NCBI GenBank assembly: GCA_001792895.1
Contig: MARA01000012.1
Coordinates: forward strand, 434,001 to 498,000
DNA: 64,000 nt
Direction of reading: 5' to 3'
DNA from: Lentinus brumalis
Taxonomy: Eukaryota > Basidiomycota > Agaricomycetes > Polyporales > Polyporaceae
The notes beneath the pieces are model-generated. The model ran no database searches and was not told the origin of the DNA. It saw only the letters and a program-made list of their open reading frames with translations. A program made the position numbers and the translations under genes. Positions 43,660 through 55,422 of this stretch are shown here, one piece after another (position 1 is the first letter of the stretch; each line of letters starts with the position of its first letter).

Positions 43660-44303
43660 CAGAAGCCGTCAGTAGTGTTCCGGGCAGGGTGCGCAGACGG
43701 CAGATCCTGGGCGCGGCGCGTGAGACGGCGGGAGCGCGACGAGGACAGCAGCGTGCTCACCAGGAGAGACAGTGAGCGGGCTGTCTGGGACGGCGACCCT
43801 TGGGACACGACGGCCGGCGGGGAGGGAGGGAGGGGGCGGACGTGGGGGTCGGGTGGCAAGAGACTGGGCGAAAAAGCCGTCGAAGTGGTTCATCTCGCAC
43901 GCGCGCCTAGGGGCGATGCGAACGAGCTCGCCATCAATTTCGAACACACGGCGGTCTGGGCCGAGTTCGCTCTCACACTAAAGTGGAGCCCCCTGTCCGC
44001 TGGCTCGAGGCTGCCGCTCTGGGCTGCATACTAGCTCGTCCATGTTCTCCTGAGTCCTGATTCTGAGATATAGTCAGCCCAGTCTACGACCGTCGACAGC
44101 CGTCGACGAGCTCCCGACGAGCATCGGGCTTGGTGAGCAGAAGGCCGTGCTTATCATGACAGTCGCAGATTGTGTCGCTGCTTATCGCGGTGACAGGCCC
44201 GGTTTTCCAGACGCTGCGACACCGCAGCGGTCGTTCGATCCTCGGCGCCCTCGTTGCGGCGATTGGCCCACCCAAGTACAGTCCAGCGGTGACGTAACCT
44301 CAG

Positions 44304-44311
44304 TGACGTCA
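44304..44311. promoter_or_regulatory. TGACGTCA (CRE/ATF-like) site, conserved in both units
   Basis: A palindromic TGACGTCA about 1.2 kb upstream of the CBM21 start. The duplicate keeps it at 56581-56588 although nearby bases have indels. A bZIP target by motif only. Confidence 0.35.
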
Positions 44312-47300
44312 GGGAATCTCATCCTCCTTCTCTGCGACTCTGAACGTCGAACGTCGAACGAGCGACACGCCGCGGTCTGACGCGACCCGCCAGAACACGT
44401 TCCTCACTCAAGACTCCAGAGTCGCGTCGCAGGGTCAACGTGTCCCCCCGCGTGACCACACCTCTTCCCATCTGCGAGCATCGTTGCCGACGATGAGGTC
44501 GCGATAGGGCGCGAGGAGAGACGCGACGCGGGACCTCGTTCACGCATGCGACGAGCACTGCAGGCGTCGGCGGCCCTCGCTCTCGTCTCTGCCCGCCGTC
44601 TCCCCTAGAGGCGTCTCCTCTGCCCTCTTGCATCTCGCACTGCGCAGCGTCCGTCCTGCGTCTCGCTCTCGCTCGCCCTGCAGACTCCCTCTCGCCCTGT
44701 CGCCCTTGTCGCAACTCCTGTCCCTCTGCGCTACACTGCAGCACGCCGCCGCAAGTCTTCGCTTGGGTCGCCCCTATCACCCGTCCAAGTACTGGACGAA
44801 CAGATGCATATACGAGGTCTGTATGTACAATCCATGAGTGCACCGACTGCTCACTGACATTGCAGCCTACACAGTGTCGACGCGTCTGCTAGCGTCTGCT
44901 ATAGCGCGCCTTGTCCCACTACTGGAATGACCGCGCGCCGCGTTTCAGTACCGATTGCCCGTCCAGCTCGCGCACACACCCTCCCCGGCATATCACCCTG
45001 AATATCGCGCAGGCCGTGCTCTAGCTGAACGAACAACTAAATCGAACGTTGCATCCGACCGTCCGCCATACAGGTGCGTCTATGTGTACTATCCGTACCG
45101 CAGCCACATGCTAACTGCTCCGTCCACACAGTATGTATTGACAACTACCACAAATACATCTAGCATACCCAGGTCACCCCGTTCGCCGCGTCCTGGCACC
45201 CGAGTCCCGGTGCACAGCCGAAAGGCAGGTCTACGTACCAGTCACCGGCCCCTACCTGCCCGGCTCCCCTGCATACGACCCATCCGACGCCTCCATCACA
45301 CGCCAGCTGAAGGAATCGCCGCCGCCAGTTTCTGTCAAGAGGAACGGGGACGGGCACGGTGAGCTCATACGTTCGCGGTCCGCAGAGGACGTCGCACTGA
45401 CCTGGGGATGGTGCGTAGACGTCCAGTCCGTACAGACACGGTTGACGGCGCGGCCGACGACGACGAGGTTGCAGCGGACGACGTGGCAGTCGACAGTGGC
45501 AGCGCGGACGGTCGAGAGCACCGGGCGGTGGGATGCAGAGTGGGCAGAGAGCAGGTGAGGAGGTGAGGAGGAGGGGAGGAGGGAAGGAGGGGAATGGAGA
45601 ACGACCCCGCGTCCGCGCTGGTACTAATACGCGTCTGGCGCAGGACAAACACACCACGCGCGGTGCCTGCGCACAGGCCACCGCTCTCCCTGTTCGGTCC
45701 TGCGCAGGCACGCACCCGTTCGGGGCACATTCGCACTTGTCCGTGTCGGGTCTCGACGCTGTCTCATGGCCGGGTCTCCAGCTCGGACTCGCGACGCGTG
45801 AGTACTCCCTTCTCATGCCAAGCGTCGTCCCAGATGCTGATCACGGCGCGCTGGATCGGTACGCTCTCAGTCTTTACACTTTCATTGTCGTAGTATGCAG
45901 TCCAACACTTGTCCACATACCTGACCATGTGCTTTGCGGGACTCGGACATTCCAACGGCCGCCCGACGTATGCTCGAGGTACGTGGAGTGCGAACCCCCA
46001 ACCTCGGGCTCAAACCAAGCTCGATCTCGCCGGACCCGAACGACGGCTTGAATCGCGCGCAGCGTGCGCCCTCGGGACTCGGGTTTCCAGGTGCAAATAC
46101 CAGATGGACGGCCTCGTCGGCGGTCCGAACGTCACGACGACGGCGGCGGGACTCGGAGAACGAGAACCCCAGGTATGTCTGTTCTGTCTCTTCGGCAGTT
46201 CTGCGTTCGCGCCGCGACACTCACGCTCACGGAGTTCTTTCAGGATGCATGGTCGGGTTCGTTGGCTTGGCCCAGTCGTAGATGGGCTGCCCGTGTCTGC
46301 GCAGCGCGGTGCGTCTGGACAGGGACGGGATGGACATGAAGACGACTCGGACGACACTTGCTCGAGCCTCGAGGTACAATGCATGCCCGTACCGAACACC
46401 ACGACGCCTCCGCCGGCTGCTGGGACTCGGGACCACGCATCGAACGCTGCACCGTGCACGCGCCCCTCGCTCGTTGTTCGCTCGTTCATCCATCCGTGAC
46501 GCACGGTCCGGGCTTGAGGCTCGGTGTAATCCCGACTGCGCCGTGAGTGCACGCTCATATCCTGCGTCCGCTACCTTCTGACCCGTGCGCCGCTAGGCTG
46601 CAAGACTGCAGTATGTTGCAGTTGCGTCGTAGTCGTAGAACGAGCGACTCCGAGAGGAGGCAGTCTGCGGGCGGATGGACGTCCAGGATCAAGACTCCAT
46701 ATCACAGAGCCCCGGACACCGGATGCACGGACGGCGGTCACCGGTTCACAGGCAATCGAGAGCGAATGCATGGTGGCTCGTGGGTGGAAGCGACGTGACG
46801 TCCAGCCTCGTCGCTCGCGCTGACAGCGGCAGCAAGTCGCCAAGTTTCTCCAGGTACGTCAACGGCGTTTTGGCTCGTATGTACGGGTGCTGACAACTTG
46901 CCTCCGCCGGGAACAGATCCAGATTCCAGACGCACCGACTCGCAGAATTGCAGGCACGGCCGCGTCTCTGCAGCGATGTCTAGAGTGGCTCGAGGCTGCG
47001 GAGGAGAGACTTGAAGCACCCGCGGCGGCGGAGCACGCACGGGTCGCGACATTGATGCATCCAGAGCAGAGACTCGGGCCGGCTGCAGGCAGCGAACATG
47101 TCGTTCGCTTGTCGAGGTATCGAGAGGCCGGCAGAGATATCTGGATCCAAGTTCGGACTCTGGCACCGCCGTCGCTCGTCGCCTGGTAGGACTCGAAGTC
47201 TCGACGGTATGTCTCCGTCACATTCGTTCGTGTCGCTTGCCTTCTGATGCATTGCATTGCTTACTTAGTGACGAAGTCGACAGGACACCGAGGGCACACA

Positions 47301-47661
47301 GGCGGAGGTCTACGCAATGCACAAGGTTGCTGATCTGCGTACGTCTCCGTAGCGACGTCTGTATGTTCGACAGCACCCAGGCTGGTTGAATGGACGTCAT
47401 GACGAGCAGGTGATGGCGACTCTGTGGATCCCAGAGTCGCTGCATCCGGACAGTAAGTCCTCTGCACGCTCGCGCATGTCTTGACCGTTCGATCTCGTGC
47501 GGTTTACCGTTAGGCGACGACCGGATGGTTAGATACACTGATTCGAGCCTTCGACATATGAAACTTGAAGACACGCTGCAGACGAGGATGCGACCGCGTC
47601 ACCTGGAGTCCGAGTCTCGAAATCGAGATCGCATGCCCGAGGCACTGCCCACCAGTGACCG

Positions 47662-48100
47662 TGTTGCTGCTCTGATTGCAGGGCGAGACATCGAAAACAA
47701 TGTCGGATCCGAGGAGCGAAGTCCGGCTCGTGCGCCGCAGGGAAGCATTGCTCGTTCATCGATGCTGCTCTGGGATGTCTCGAAAGGTATGTACTCTCGC
47801 TCTGGCGTGGGTTGCTGCAATCTCTGACATTGGTGAAGCATTACTTACTACAGGTCTAGTTCTGTATCTCCGGGATACAAGACGGCCGAGGATGCGCTAC
47901 GGCGAATGTCCTCGTTGCCGTTGCATGCAGTGGGAAGACAGCTGTGTAGTCGGCAACGTTCTGGTCCCGTAGTAGGCAGCAAGATGCGCTCGGAAGCTCC
48001 GATCGAGGGACGTCTCGCCTGTCTCAGCGGTGTCTTGTTCCTTGGCGCGGTTCGTACACACCCGGCACAACCTACAAGACGCTTCTCGCGATGCAAGCAC
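47662..48100 (+). repeat. Internal ancient repeat, first copy
   Basis: It resembles 48450-48890 (offset about 790 bp). Shared pieces in the same order are GCAGGGCGAG, GGATCCGAGGAG, a GTATGTACTC...TTACTACAG intron-like block, CGAATGTCCTCG, GCATGCAGTGGGAAGACA and ACAAGACGCTTCTCGCGAT. The block also occurs in unit B at about 59845-60275. Confidence 0.75.
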
Positions 48101-48449
48101 ACCGGCTTCACGACGCAGGCGGTGCACATCTTCGCCGAGACGACGTCTGCCAGCTCGCTCGCCTCCTTCGTACAGCAAGGGTCAGGTACAGTACAAGCGC
48201 GGCTGGCGGCGCATGATGTCAACTTCGCGGGACCCAGGTCTGCTGCGTGCGGATGGGTGAGTTCTCCGCGCAGTCGCGCAAGTCTCCGCCGTACTCACTC
48301 GTGCGTTTGCGCCTCAGGAGACGAGTGGCGGGTGCGTACACTGCGTTGAGGCCTGAGGGTATCGCACGACACGCTGAGGTCCCTGCGTCTTACCGTCTCG
48401 CGATCGAAACTGATTGCTGGGACCGAGGCAACGCCCAGTGGCACCGCGC

Positions 48450-48890
48450 TGTTGCTCGGAATGCAGGGCGAGGCATCGAGAAATGCCGGATCCGAGGAGA
48501 GAAGCCCGGCTCGTGCACCGCAGGGAAGCGTCCCTCGTTCATCGGTGCTGCTACGGTCAAGACGGCGTGTGTTGTTGAACGGTACGCACTCTTGCTCTGG
48601 TGTGGGTTGGTGCAAGCTGTGATCTCATTGGTAAAGCGCTACATACTCACTACAGATCGAGTTTTGTATCTTCGAAGTACAAGATCGCCGAGGGCTCGGA
48701 CGCACTACGACGAATGTCCTCGCGCACTTGAGTCACCGTCGCATGCAGTGGGAAGACATCTCTTTAGGGATGCGAGGGTAGGAAGCGAGATGTGCTTCGG
48801 AAGCTTCGAATCAAGGGCCTGAGCGGTGTTTTGCGTCCTTGGCATTCGTACACTCCCGGGACAAGACGCTTCTCGCGATCGCCTGCCACC
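48450..48890 (+). repeat. Internal ancient repeat, second copy
   Basis: The diverged partner of 47662-48100. The intron-like block here is GTACGCACTC...CTCACTACAG. Translated pieces around the acceptor are alike in the two copies (YKTAEDALRRMSS versus YKIAEGSDALRRMSS, the latter in unit B), which hints at former coding sequence. Confidence 0.7.
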
Positions 48891-51862
48891 AGCTCCCAGA
48901 CGTCTGCGTCACGGTGACATCTCCACGGCACGTATGGACGGGCATCTGGCATGGTATGCACTTGGGTGAGCGTGCGCGCATCCTGGCTGCGCTAGGAGAC
49001 TCCATTCTGACGAGAGCGTCGTAGCTTGTGCTGTAAACCGTAGGCAGAAGCAATATATGTTGATACACACGCACGGACTGCGTTGACTGCGTCCTCTCTT
49101 CCGGGCGCGGCTCGTAGAGACGTCCCGATCTCCGCCATTGTATAGGAGAGCCGGATAGCAAGAGTTCGATGGTCAAGCGGCGTCCATGGTCCGGGAGAAT
49201 GGTGCGTGTGTCCAGTCGAGTTCGCAGCATGAACGTCTGGACAAGTCGATCGCTGACCGTGACTGTCTAGATACGCAGCCGCGGCGGCTTCAACATGCAG
49301 ATACTAAGGTTGCGAGATGTGACACCAGATGCTGGCTCACGCGTAACAAGTACTTGTAGCGGTCGTGTGAGACGCACGGTAGAAGCGGGGCCTTCGCGGC
49401 AGGGCCAGTTCGGAAGGGCGGGCAAAGGTGGATCTCAATGACGGGCTTTCAAGTTGCTTCGCAAGCTCGATACGGGTTCGTGTCCCCCGCCGCGTTCTTG
49501 GGCTGTGTCTGATTGGCCAGTAGCGAAGGTATCTACTAGACAACATGTCCCCTTTCATCTCCGTCCGGGATATTGACTTATCGCGGTGTAGCTCGAGTCT
49601 CGACGTCCGCGTGAAACTGATCGTCAATGGCTAGACTCAAGGCAAGTCTCAGAAGCGAACTCCGCCTCGGCCGTCGATTCCCGGTTGCCGTCGACCGTTG
49701 CAATTGGCGTGAATGAGGAGCTGAGAGTGCCGCATTGGTATGTTCCTCATAGCTGGGTCTGTCTCTCCGGACTCTGACCAAGCGTGAAAGATACAGAATA
49801 GCTGCAGCGAGCCGATGGCGCGCTCTTCGACCTTGGCAGGCTCGCTCACAAGCGGTGTGCGAATGAGATGTTCTCATGATCCCGGGCTTCAAGACACCCG
49901 AATGTCGGACCGATCTGGTGCGTGTGACGTCGAGTATGTCGTCCCTTTGGCCGCTTCTCACCGGCTTCGTGGATTGTTTGCAGCCCTGAAGCCCGGCGGT
50001 CCGACGCAATCAGCCTAGGAACTTCAAGCGGTTGAGTTCGGAGTGGCCATCATGTACGACCGCTCTAGTCTCTCGGACTGTCCTTGTAAGTACTGCCAGC
50101 CCAATTGGACGCTATGTAGGCCATTTCCTGGCCAGTGCACCTTTATTTCGTTGACTCCGAGACTCCTCCAGCGCCGTTACGGCCTTACGAGCGTACCAGG
50201 TCTGGTTGAAAGCATGCGTTCACACGCAGCTTCGCCGTGACCTCGGAGGCGAAGATCGGGCGGTCAGCTCGCGAGCTGCAAAGCTTCCCAGCTGCAGAGA
50301 GGCCGTGCATGTGTGGTCTTTGGTGAGGCTACTAAGCTAGAATGTACTAGTACATGGACCTCGTGTACGAGTTGACAATGTGCTGTCCCAAGTCGCGCAC
50401 TCATGTCCTATTGATATTCTTCCCCTGCCAGTCCCCTGATGATTGCAAGACCTCGCTCCCTCACCGGGACTCAATGTGAGTGCGTGCGTGCCTCGGCAAC
50501 TATATTCGACCAAGGAATGTTCGCCCGGAGTTCGTGCAAAGAAATATGCGACTTGCTGAATGAAGCACGCGCTGTGCGCGATGCAAGGTACCGAAGATGG
50601 AGTTGACAGGCTCTGGGTCATTGCCTTGCTCACCTAGACACTGGACACACGTACAGTTCTGCAGTCCCAGCTTGCAATCACATAAATTAAGGACACCAAG
50701 GAGCATGGTGCCATGGTCCATGCCAGTAATTACGCAGCACTCCCGGTCCGGAGATATGCCAGTGATATCCACAAGTCTACGTCTACAGCGTGCTCGCTTC
50801 CTGTCTCGAGCCTGCTTCCAGGCAACCTTCTGATCACGGTCTCGTGATCGTGTCCCACGCGTCGCGACGCGTACCTTCGCAAGACTCCTGGACCCGAACA
50901 ATTGTCTGTCAATTTTCTACATCAGCGTGCTCATCAATGCTTCACACGAAATGTGGTTACACACGCTATAACATGCTTGCACAGGTACAGTGCTCGGGAC
51001 GGCGATTTACTGATGTGGGACGCAGCACAGGGCCGCCGGCAAGTATCTATCTGTTTCTCTAGACTCGAAGTTGCTCGACTGACGAGGCACGCAGCCACAC
51101 AGACGAGCGGAGTGAACGGCGGAGGAAGGAGACACGGGTCACCGATCGCATAACCACAGCTTGCCCGATACGGTGTTTCCCATGTCAACGATCGTAACGG
51201 CCGAGGTGCACGCAACAACCCCAACTAGGATGGCCGTTAGCCACCCAAGAAGCATTCATATTACTTATTACGCCATACCGCGAGACGTCCGAATTTCTCG
51301 ATCTGGGACAAGCACGCATAGTTCCGCGGCGTGTCTTGTTTGCTCTTCCCGCCAGAACATTGCCCTGGGCGTACCACCACGTTTCCGTCTTCCCACTCTC
51401 ATCTCGCCCCCATCCTCTCCCTCTCAGCTCGACTCTGCGCTACCGCTTTCTCGCTGCGCCGCTCAAGCGGTACCCAGCCATCACACACATACTGTAGCGT
51501 GTCGACGCGCTCTGCATTGCTCGAAGACTACATACGGTACATCTGGTGCAACTCAAGCGTCCTCGACGAGCTCGAACATACGGTACGTGTCCTGCGTCGT
51601 TCGGCATACAGACCGCGCTGACACAGGCATCTCCGACCTTCAAGTGCGATAGGACGCAGCGCTTCGTCTGGACTCTACACCGCGTTCCAGAACGCGTACC
51701 AGCACGCGTTAAGACGACACGGTACGTGGCTCTCGATGTCCCTGTGCAGCATGAGGTCAGCATTGTGCTAATCACCCGCGTCGTGTAGACCCGGCGCGTC
51801 ATATCTCCGCCCATGTCGTGCGGCAGCGACACGACACTGCACAGCAGGTGGACCATCGTCAG

Positions 51863-52760
51863 GTACGTACCTGCTTGCAATGCGAGCGAGCGAACGCGTT
51901 GCTCATCGTCAGTGTTCATCTTCCAGCTACCTGCTCGTCCGACTGATCCAAGGCCGCCGCATTACGGAGGAAACAGCCTATCGAGCGGTTCATCCTGCGA
52001 GTACGTACCTATTCTTCCACTCTACTCGTGTCAGCACGCAGCGCCGGCTGACCATTCAACTGTTCCAGTGAATTTACACCTCCCAGCATCTCGTCACGCC
52101 GCCGCTCGCGTCCACCTACTCGTCGAGCTCGCGGGATGATATCTGGGTGCCGGCGACCGAGGTTACGCAACGTGCCGCAGGCTGTCAATAGAGGTACGTA
52201 CCTGCGCTCTTTCGCAGCCCATGCACGGCCGACTGACTGTCGACCATCGTCCCAGACGTCACCTCTGCGGTAAGCTCGCAGCCAGGCGTACCGACGACTG
52301 CCACCGGCCGGCTCGGGAGACAGTGGACGCGTCCTCGTCTACTGGTACAGTCTGGTCGCCTCGGACCCACCTCCAAGCTGCTCTGACGGAGACAAGCGGT
52401 ACGTACCTCGGTCTCATCCCGGCTGGACTGCACAGGCTGATAGCCATGTCATGATCAGCGTGTCTCCATACTCGTGAGATTGTGAGCAAGACGCATGAGA
52501 AGACGGCGCGAGTAGGCAAGACGCTGCGCCGCTCCGAAGCCGTCTGGGACGCGACAAGTCCAGCGCAGAGCGTGTCTTGGGGAAACTCGACGCGTCGTTG
52601 TCGCCCAGCTCACGACGAGTGGTACGTACCTTCGTGCACATCTCGTACGCGTACTGAAGACGTCCCAGGTCTCCCGGACGCCGTCTCCTGCCATTATCTT
52701 GGCAACCGGGCGGAGTCGCACTTGCTGTAGATGGAGACCGCTGTCGCAAAGTACGTACCT
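51863..52760 (+). repeat. Six copies of GTACGTACCT, intron-start-like
   Basis: GTACGTACCT occurs exactly at 51863, 52001, 52194, 52399, 52622 and 52751, spaced 129-223 bp. Each is followed within about 15-65 nt by a CAG or AAG that could be an acceptor. The sequence between copies is not obviously repeated. Unit B has the first copy at about 63966. Confidence 0.8.
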
Positions 52761-53612
52761 TTTCCCTGACGCCTCCGAGCTACTGGCGGACTTGGCTGAT
52801 GGCAAACTCTGCAGCAGCTTCAAGTCGCTCTCATCGACGTCCGCTGCTAGACACGCGTCTTCCGGCGTGGACCGGCGAGCTCCAGAGTGTCGAAGGTGAG
52901 CATATGCATCCCGGATTCAGGCTGCCGGTGCTGACATAGATCTCGCAGAGCTGACAGATAACGCGCAGAGACAGCGCAGACGCGAGAGCAGGCGGCGCAG
53001 GTGGGAGGCGGGCAGACGGAGGCAGCAGCGGTGGTGGTGGTCGAGAGTAGACTTGCGCACTTCTCGGAACGTGCGAAGTCGTAGAATAGGCGCCCGTGCT
53101 CGTTTCGACGCAGAGTCCTCGAGAACGCGTTACATCGCTGCAGCGTGTGTGTACTGTACGTAGTTCGTCAATGAAACACGCTCTTCCACACCCTCTCGCT
53201 GGTCTGTTTCGCTGGGATCGCGGGCGTCGAGTTCCAGCCGCTACTGCGCGCTGTGTCCTCTCCTCCTGCCTCAAGAAACCTTTCGAGCACCCTCGCAAAC
53301 GTCTTCACGCTGTATGTCAGAGGCAACGAAATATATTTCTGTCTACATACACGTCTACCTACAACCGACACAAGACTTACCGTGCTGTCGACCGTCCTCT
53401 TCCACCTCATCGCCGCCGCCGCCGCCGTTCCCATCCCTCCCTCCCTCCCTCCCCACCGTCTATACCCTCCAGAACACCCACCGTGCCTATACCCTCCAGA
53501 AACACCCTAAGGTGAAGCTTGCATCTGGTGCATCTGCTTCGCACTCCGCTGATGGCCTAACCACCCCGCAGCCGCCGCGCCCGCCCGCCCCGGACGCGAG
53601 CAGCAACCCCCT
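52761..53612. other. Spacer before unit B; no gene supported
   Basis: It contains another donor-like GTGAGC (52893), an Arg-rich open stretch around 52940-53060, and a low-complexity block at 53400-53515 with GCC repeats, TCCC repeats and two copies of TATACCCTCCAGAA. The junction with unit B is at about 53613. Confidence 0.5.
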
Positions 53613-55422
53613 CTTCGTCCTCCGGCGGCTCATGATCGGTACAGGAGTGTCGTCGAGATCCTCGTTGGCGCGGAACGCCGACCGCTCGACCGGGCTGTTG
53701 TCCCAGTGGTCCATGATGCGCGGCGACCCGCGAGTCAGGGCTTCGCGGCGACCTGCCGGCGGCGAGTCGTCGAATGCGGCTTGCTTGCCCCGCGCTTCGG
53801 AAAGTACGAGAGAGCGTTCGGATACGTGACGTTGCGAGAGTGGCTGCTCTTCGTCGGGGTTACCGATGAGGGTGGCGAGCGCGTCCACGGGCTCTTCCAC
53901 GACGCAGCGAAGTCATACCGCGCAGACAATGACGTTGACGCCTCGAGGGTGAACGGGCTCCCCTTGCGCTTGCTCTGGGCCATGAACCCGCCGACGGTCT
54001 CCTGGCCCTTCGCGACGTTCTCGAGCTTGCTCTTGAGCGACGCGAGGCCACCCTCGGAGGTGGACGTGGGCATGGGGCGGGACGCGCGACCTTGGCGAAA
54101 GTCACCTTGTAATTCTCGCCGTTGTTGTTGTCCCAGATCTCGCGGCCAATGACGTTGAACCGGAGTGCGAAGAACAATGTCTTCTCCTCGATACGCGCAA
54201 GCATGTCGCCGAGACGGATGGTAAACGAGAATCGGTCGAAAACACCACCAGGAACCGAGTCGAGGTACTTCGCGGTGACCTCGCTCGTCGTTGCCACGAG
54301 TCCACCGTGAAGCGGACCGCCACCCACTTCTGGAATGCGAGGTTCCGAACGCGTACACGACCGTTGAGGGACGCGCCGTCCTCTGACAACGTCAGGTCCT
54401 CGAGCGCGAGGTCGGCATCCGCATTCGCCACAGCAGGCTTGTTCGTGAGCTGCATCGTGAGCACCTGTCTTCCTCTCCTTGCCTGGGCCCGTAGATCGCG
54501 CTGGGGAAGTCGCTCTCCGTACCGCTCGTGTCGGTGGGCGACCCTTGGCGCGAGATCGCAAGGGGCTTCTGCTCGGCTAGGAACAGCTTCACGTGCTCGA
54601 GGCGGGCGTCGAAGTGAACGGACTTCGCCATGGGCGTGCTTGGTTCGCTCTTCGTCGACGCTAGGGCCTCGCCGGTGACGATCGAGAGGTCGCCACGCAC
54701 AACGGGACGACGCGACTTCAGCGAAGACTTGAGTGGCTCACCCGACTTCTTCCGCGCTATGCTGGCGGCTAACGATTGTGGCGCAGAGAATGCGCGATTG
54801 CTTGTGCCCTCGGCGCGGATGTTGGCGGTGAGCGCGACAGAAGCCGAGGACTCGGCGAGCGGAAGCGTCTTCTTGAGGTCGTCCAGGTCGATGTGGAGGT
54901 CGACGCGAGGCGAAGACGACGCACGGGGAGTCTCGTTACCGGACGTGTCTTCAGTGGAAGACTGGGTGGCAGGGAACGCCACACCCTTCTCAAGCTGGGA
55001 TGCACTTCTCGACCTGAGGACGGCGGGCGTGGGAGTCGAGTCGGCGGGCGAACGGAAAGCTTGCATCTTGGGGGTGCGGGTGCGCTTGGCACGAGGGTGC
55101 ATCTGGACGTACGACTCCGAACCGCTGGACGAGCTGGACGCCTCGTCCTGAGCGGGCGGCTCCACGCGAGGGGGAGTCGGGGTTGTACTACCAAGACGGT
55201 GGGCACTGCGGAGGTGCCTGCCAAGGGAGCCTCCGCGGCCACGATACGGTGGATCGTCGTGGCGGGGGGCGTTGACGGTGCGGAGAGGGTGGCCAAAGTG
55301 ATCGAGCGCGACGATGACGACCGACGTGGGATGCGCGGGAGGGGCGCGCCCGCACTGTTCGAGTGCCGCGTGTAGTAGTCCATGGGGGCGGCGTACGCGT
55401 GGAGGTTTAGTACCGTGTTCAT
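53487..55422 (-). pseudogene. Truncated, frameshifted second copy of the CBM21/PP1-regulatory gene
   Basis: Copy of 41331-43146, starting at 55422 as MNTVLNLHAYAAPM (Ser2 to Asn). Relative to the intact gene it has single-base deletions near 55180 (G5 to G4), 54466 (TT to T), 54291 (C lost in GTCTGCC), 54078 (G4 to G3) and 53787 (GG to G). Each breaks the frame, and the CBM21 coding region is hit by several. Exons 2 and 3 and the last 13 or so nt of exon 1 are absent. After RRRTK the frame runs into unrelated sequence and stops at 53487. Leader introns and promoter are retained, so a transcript may still be made. Confidence 0.88.

Larger units (their letters stand above)
43700..51860. other. 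Upstream part of unit A with no recognised gene
   Basis: About 8 kb in which no protein family was recognised on either strand. Plus-strand pairs that look like introns are frequent: GTACGTCAAC to CGGGAACAG (46857-46917), GTATGTACTC to TTACTACAG (47788-47853) and GTACGCACTC to TCACTACAG (48581-48655). They would fit a multi-exon transcript on plus. I could not keep a single coding frame across them. A long non-coding RNA, a decayed gene or an unknown coding gene are all possible. Confidence 0.4.
41331..51897. repeat. Long direct duplication, unit A
   Basis: From TCTTCGTCCTCCGGCGG onward this segment matches 53613-64000 in order and orientation, with scattered substitutions and mostly 1-10 nt indels. 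It covers most of CBM21 exon 1, the gene's leader and promoter, and about 8 kb beyond. The match is still running at the window end, so its real right limit is unknown. Confidence 0.93.
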
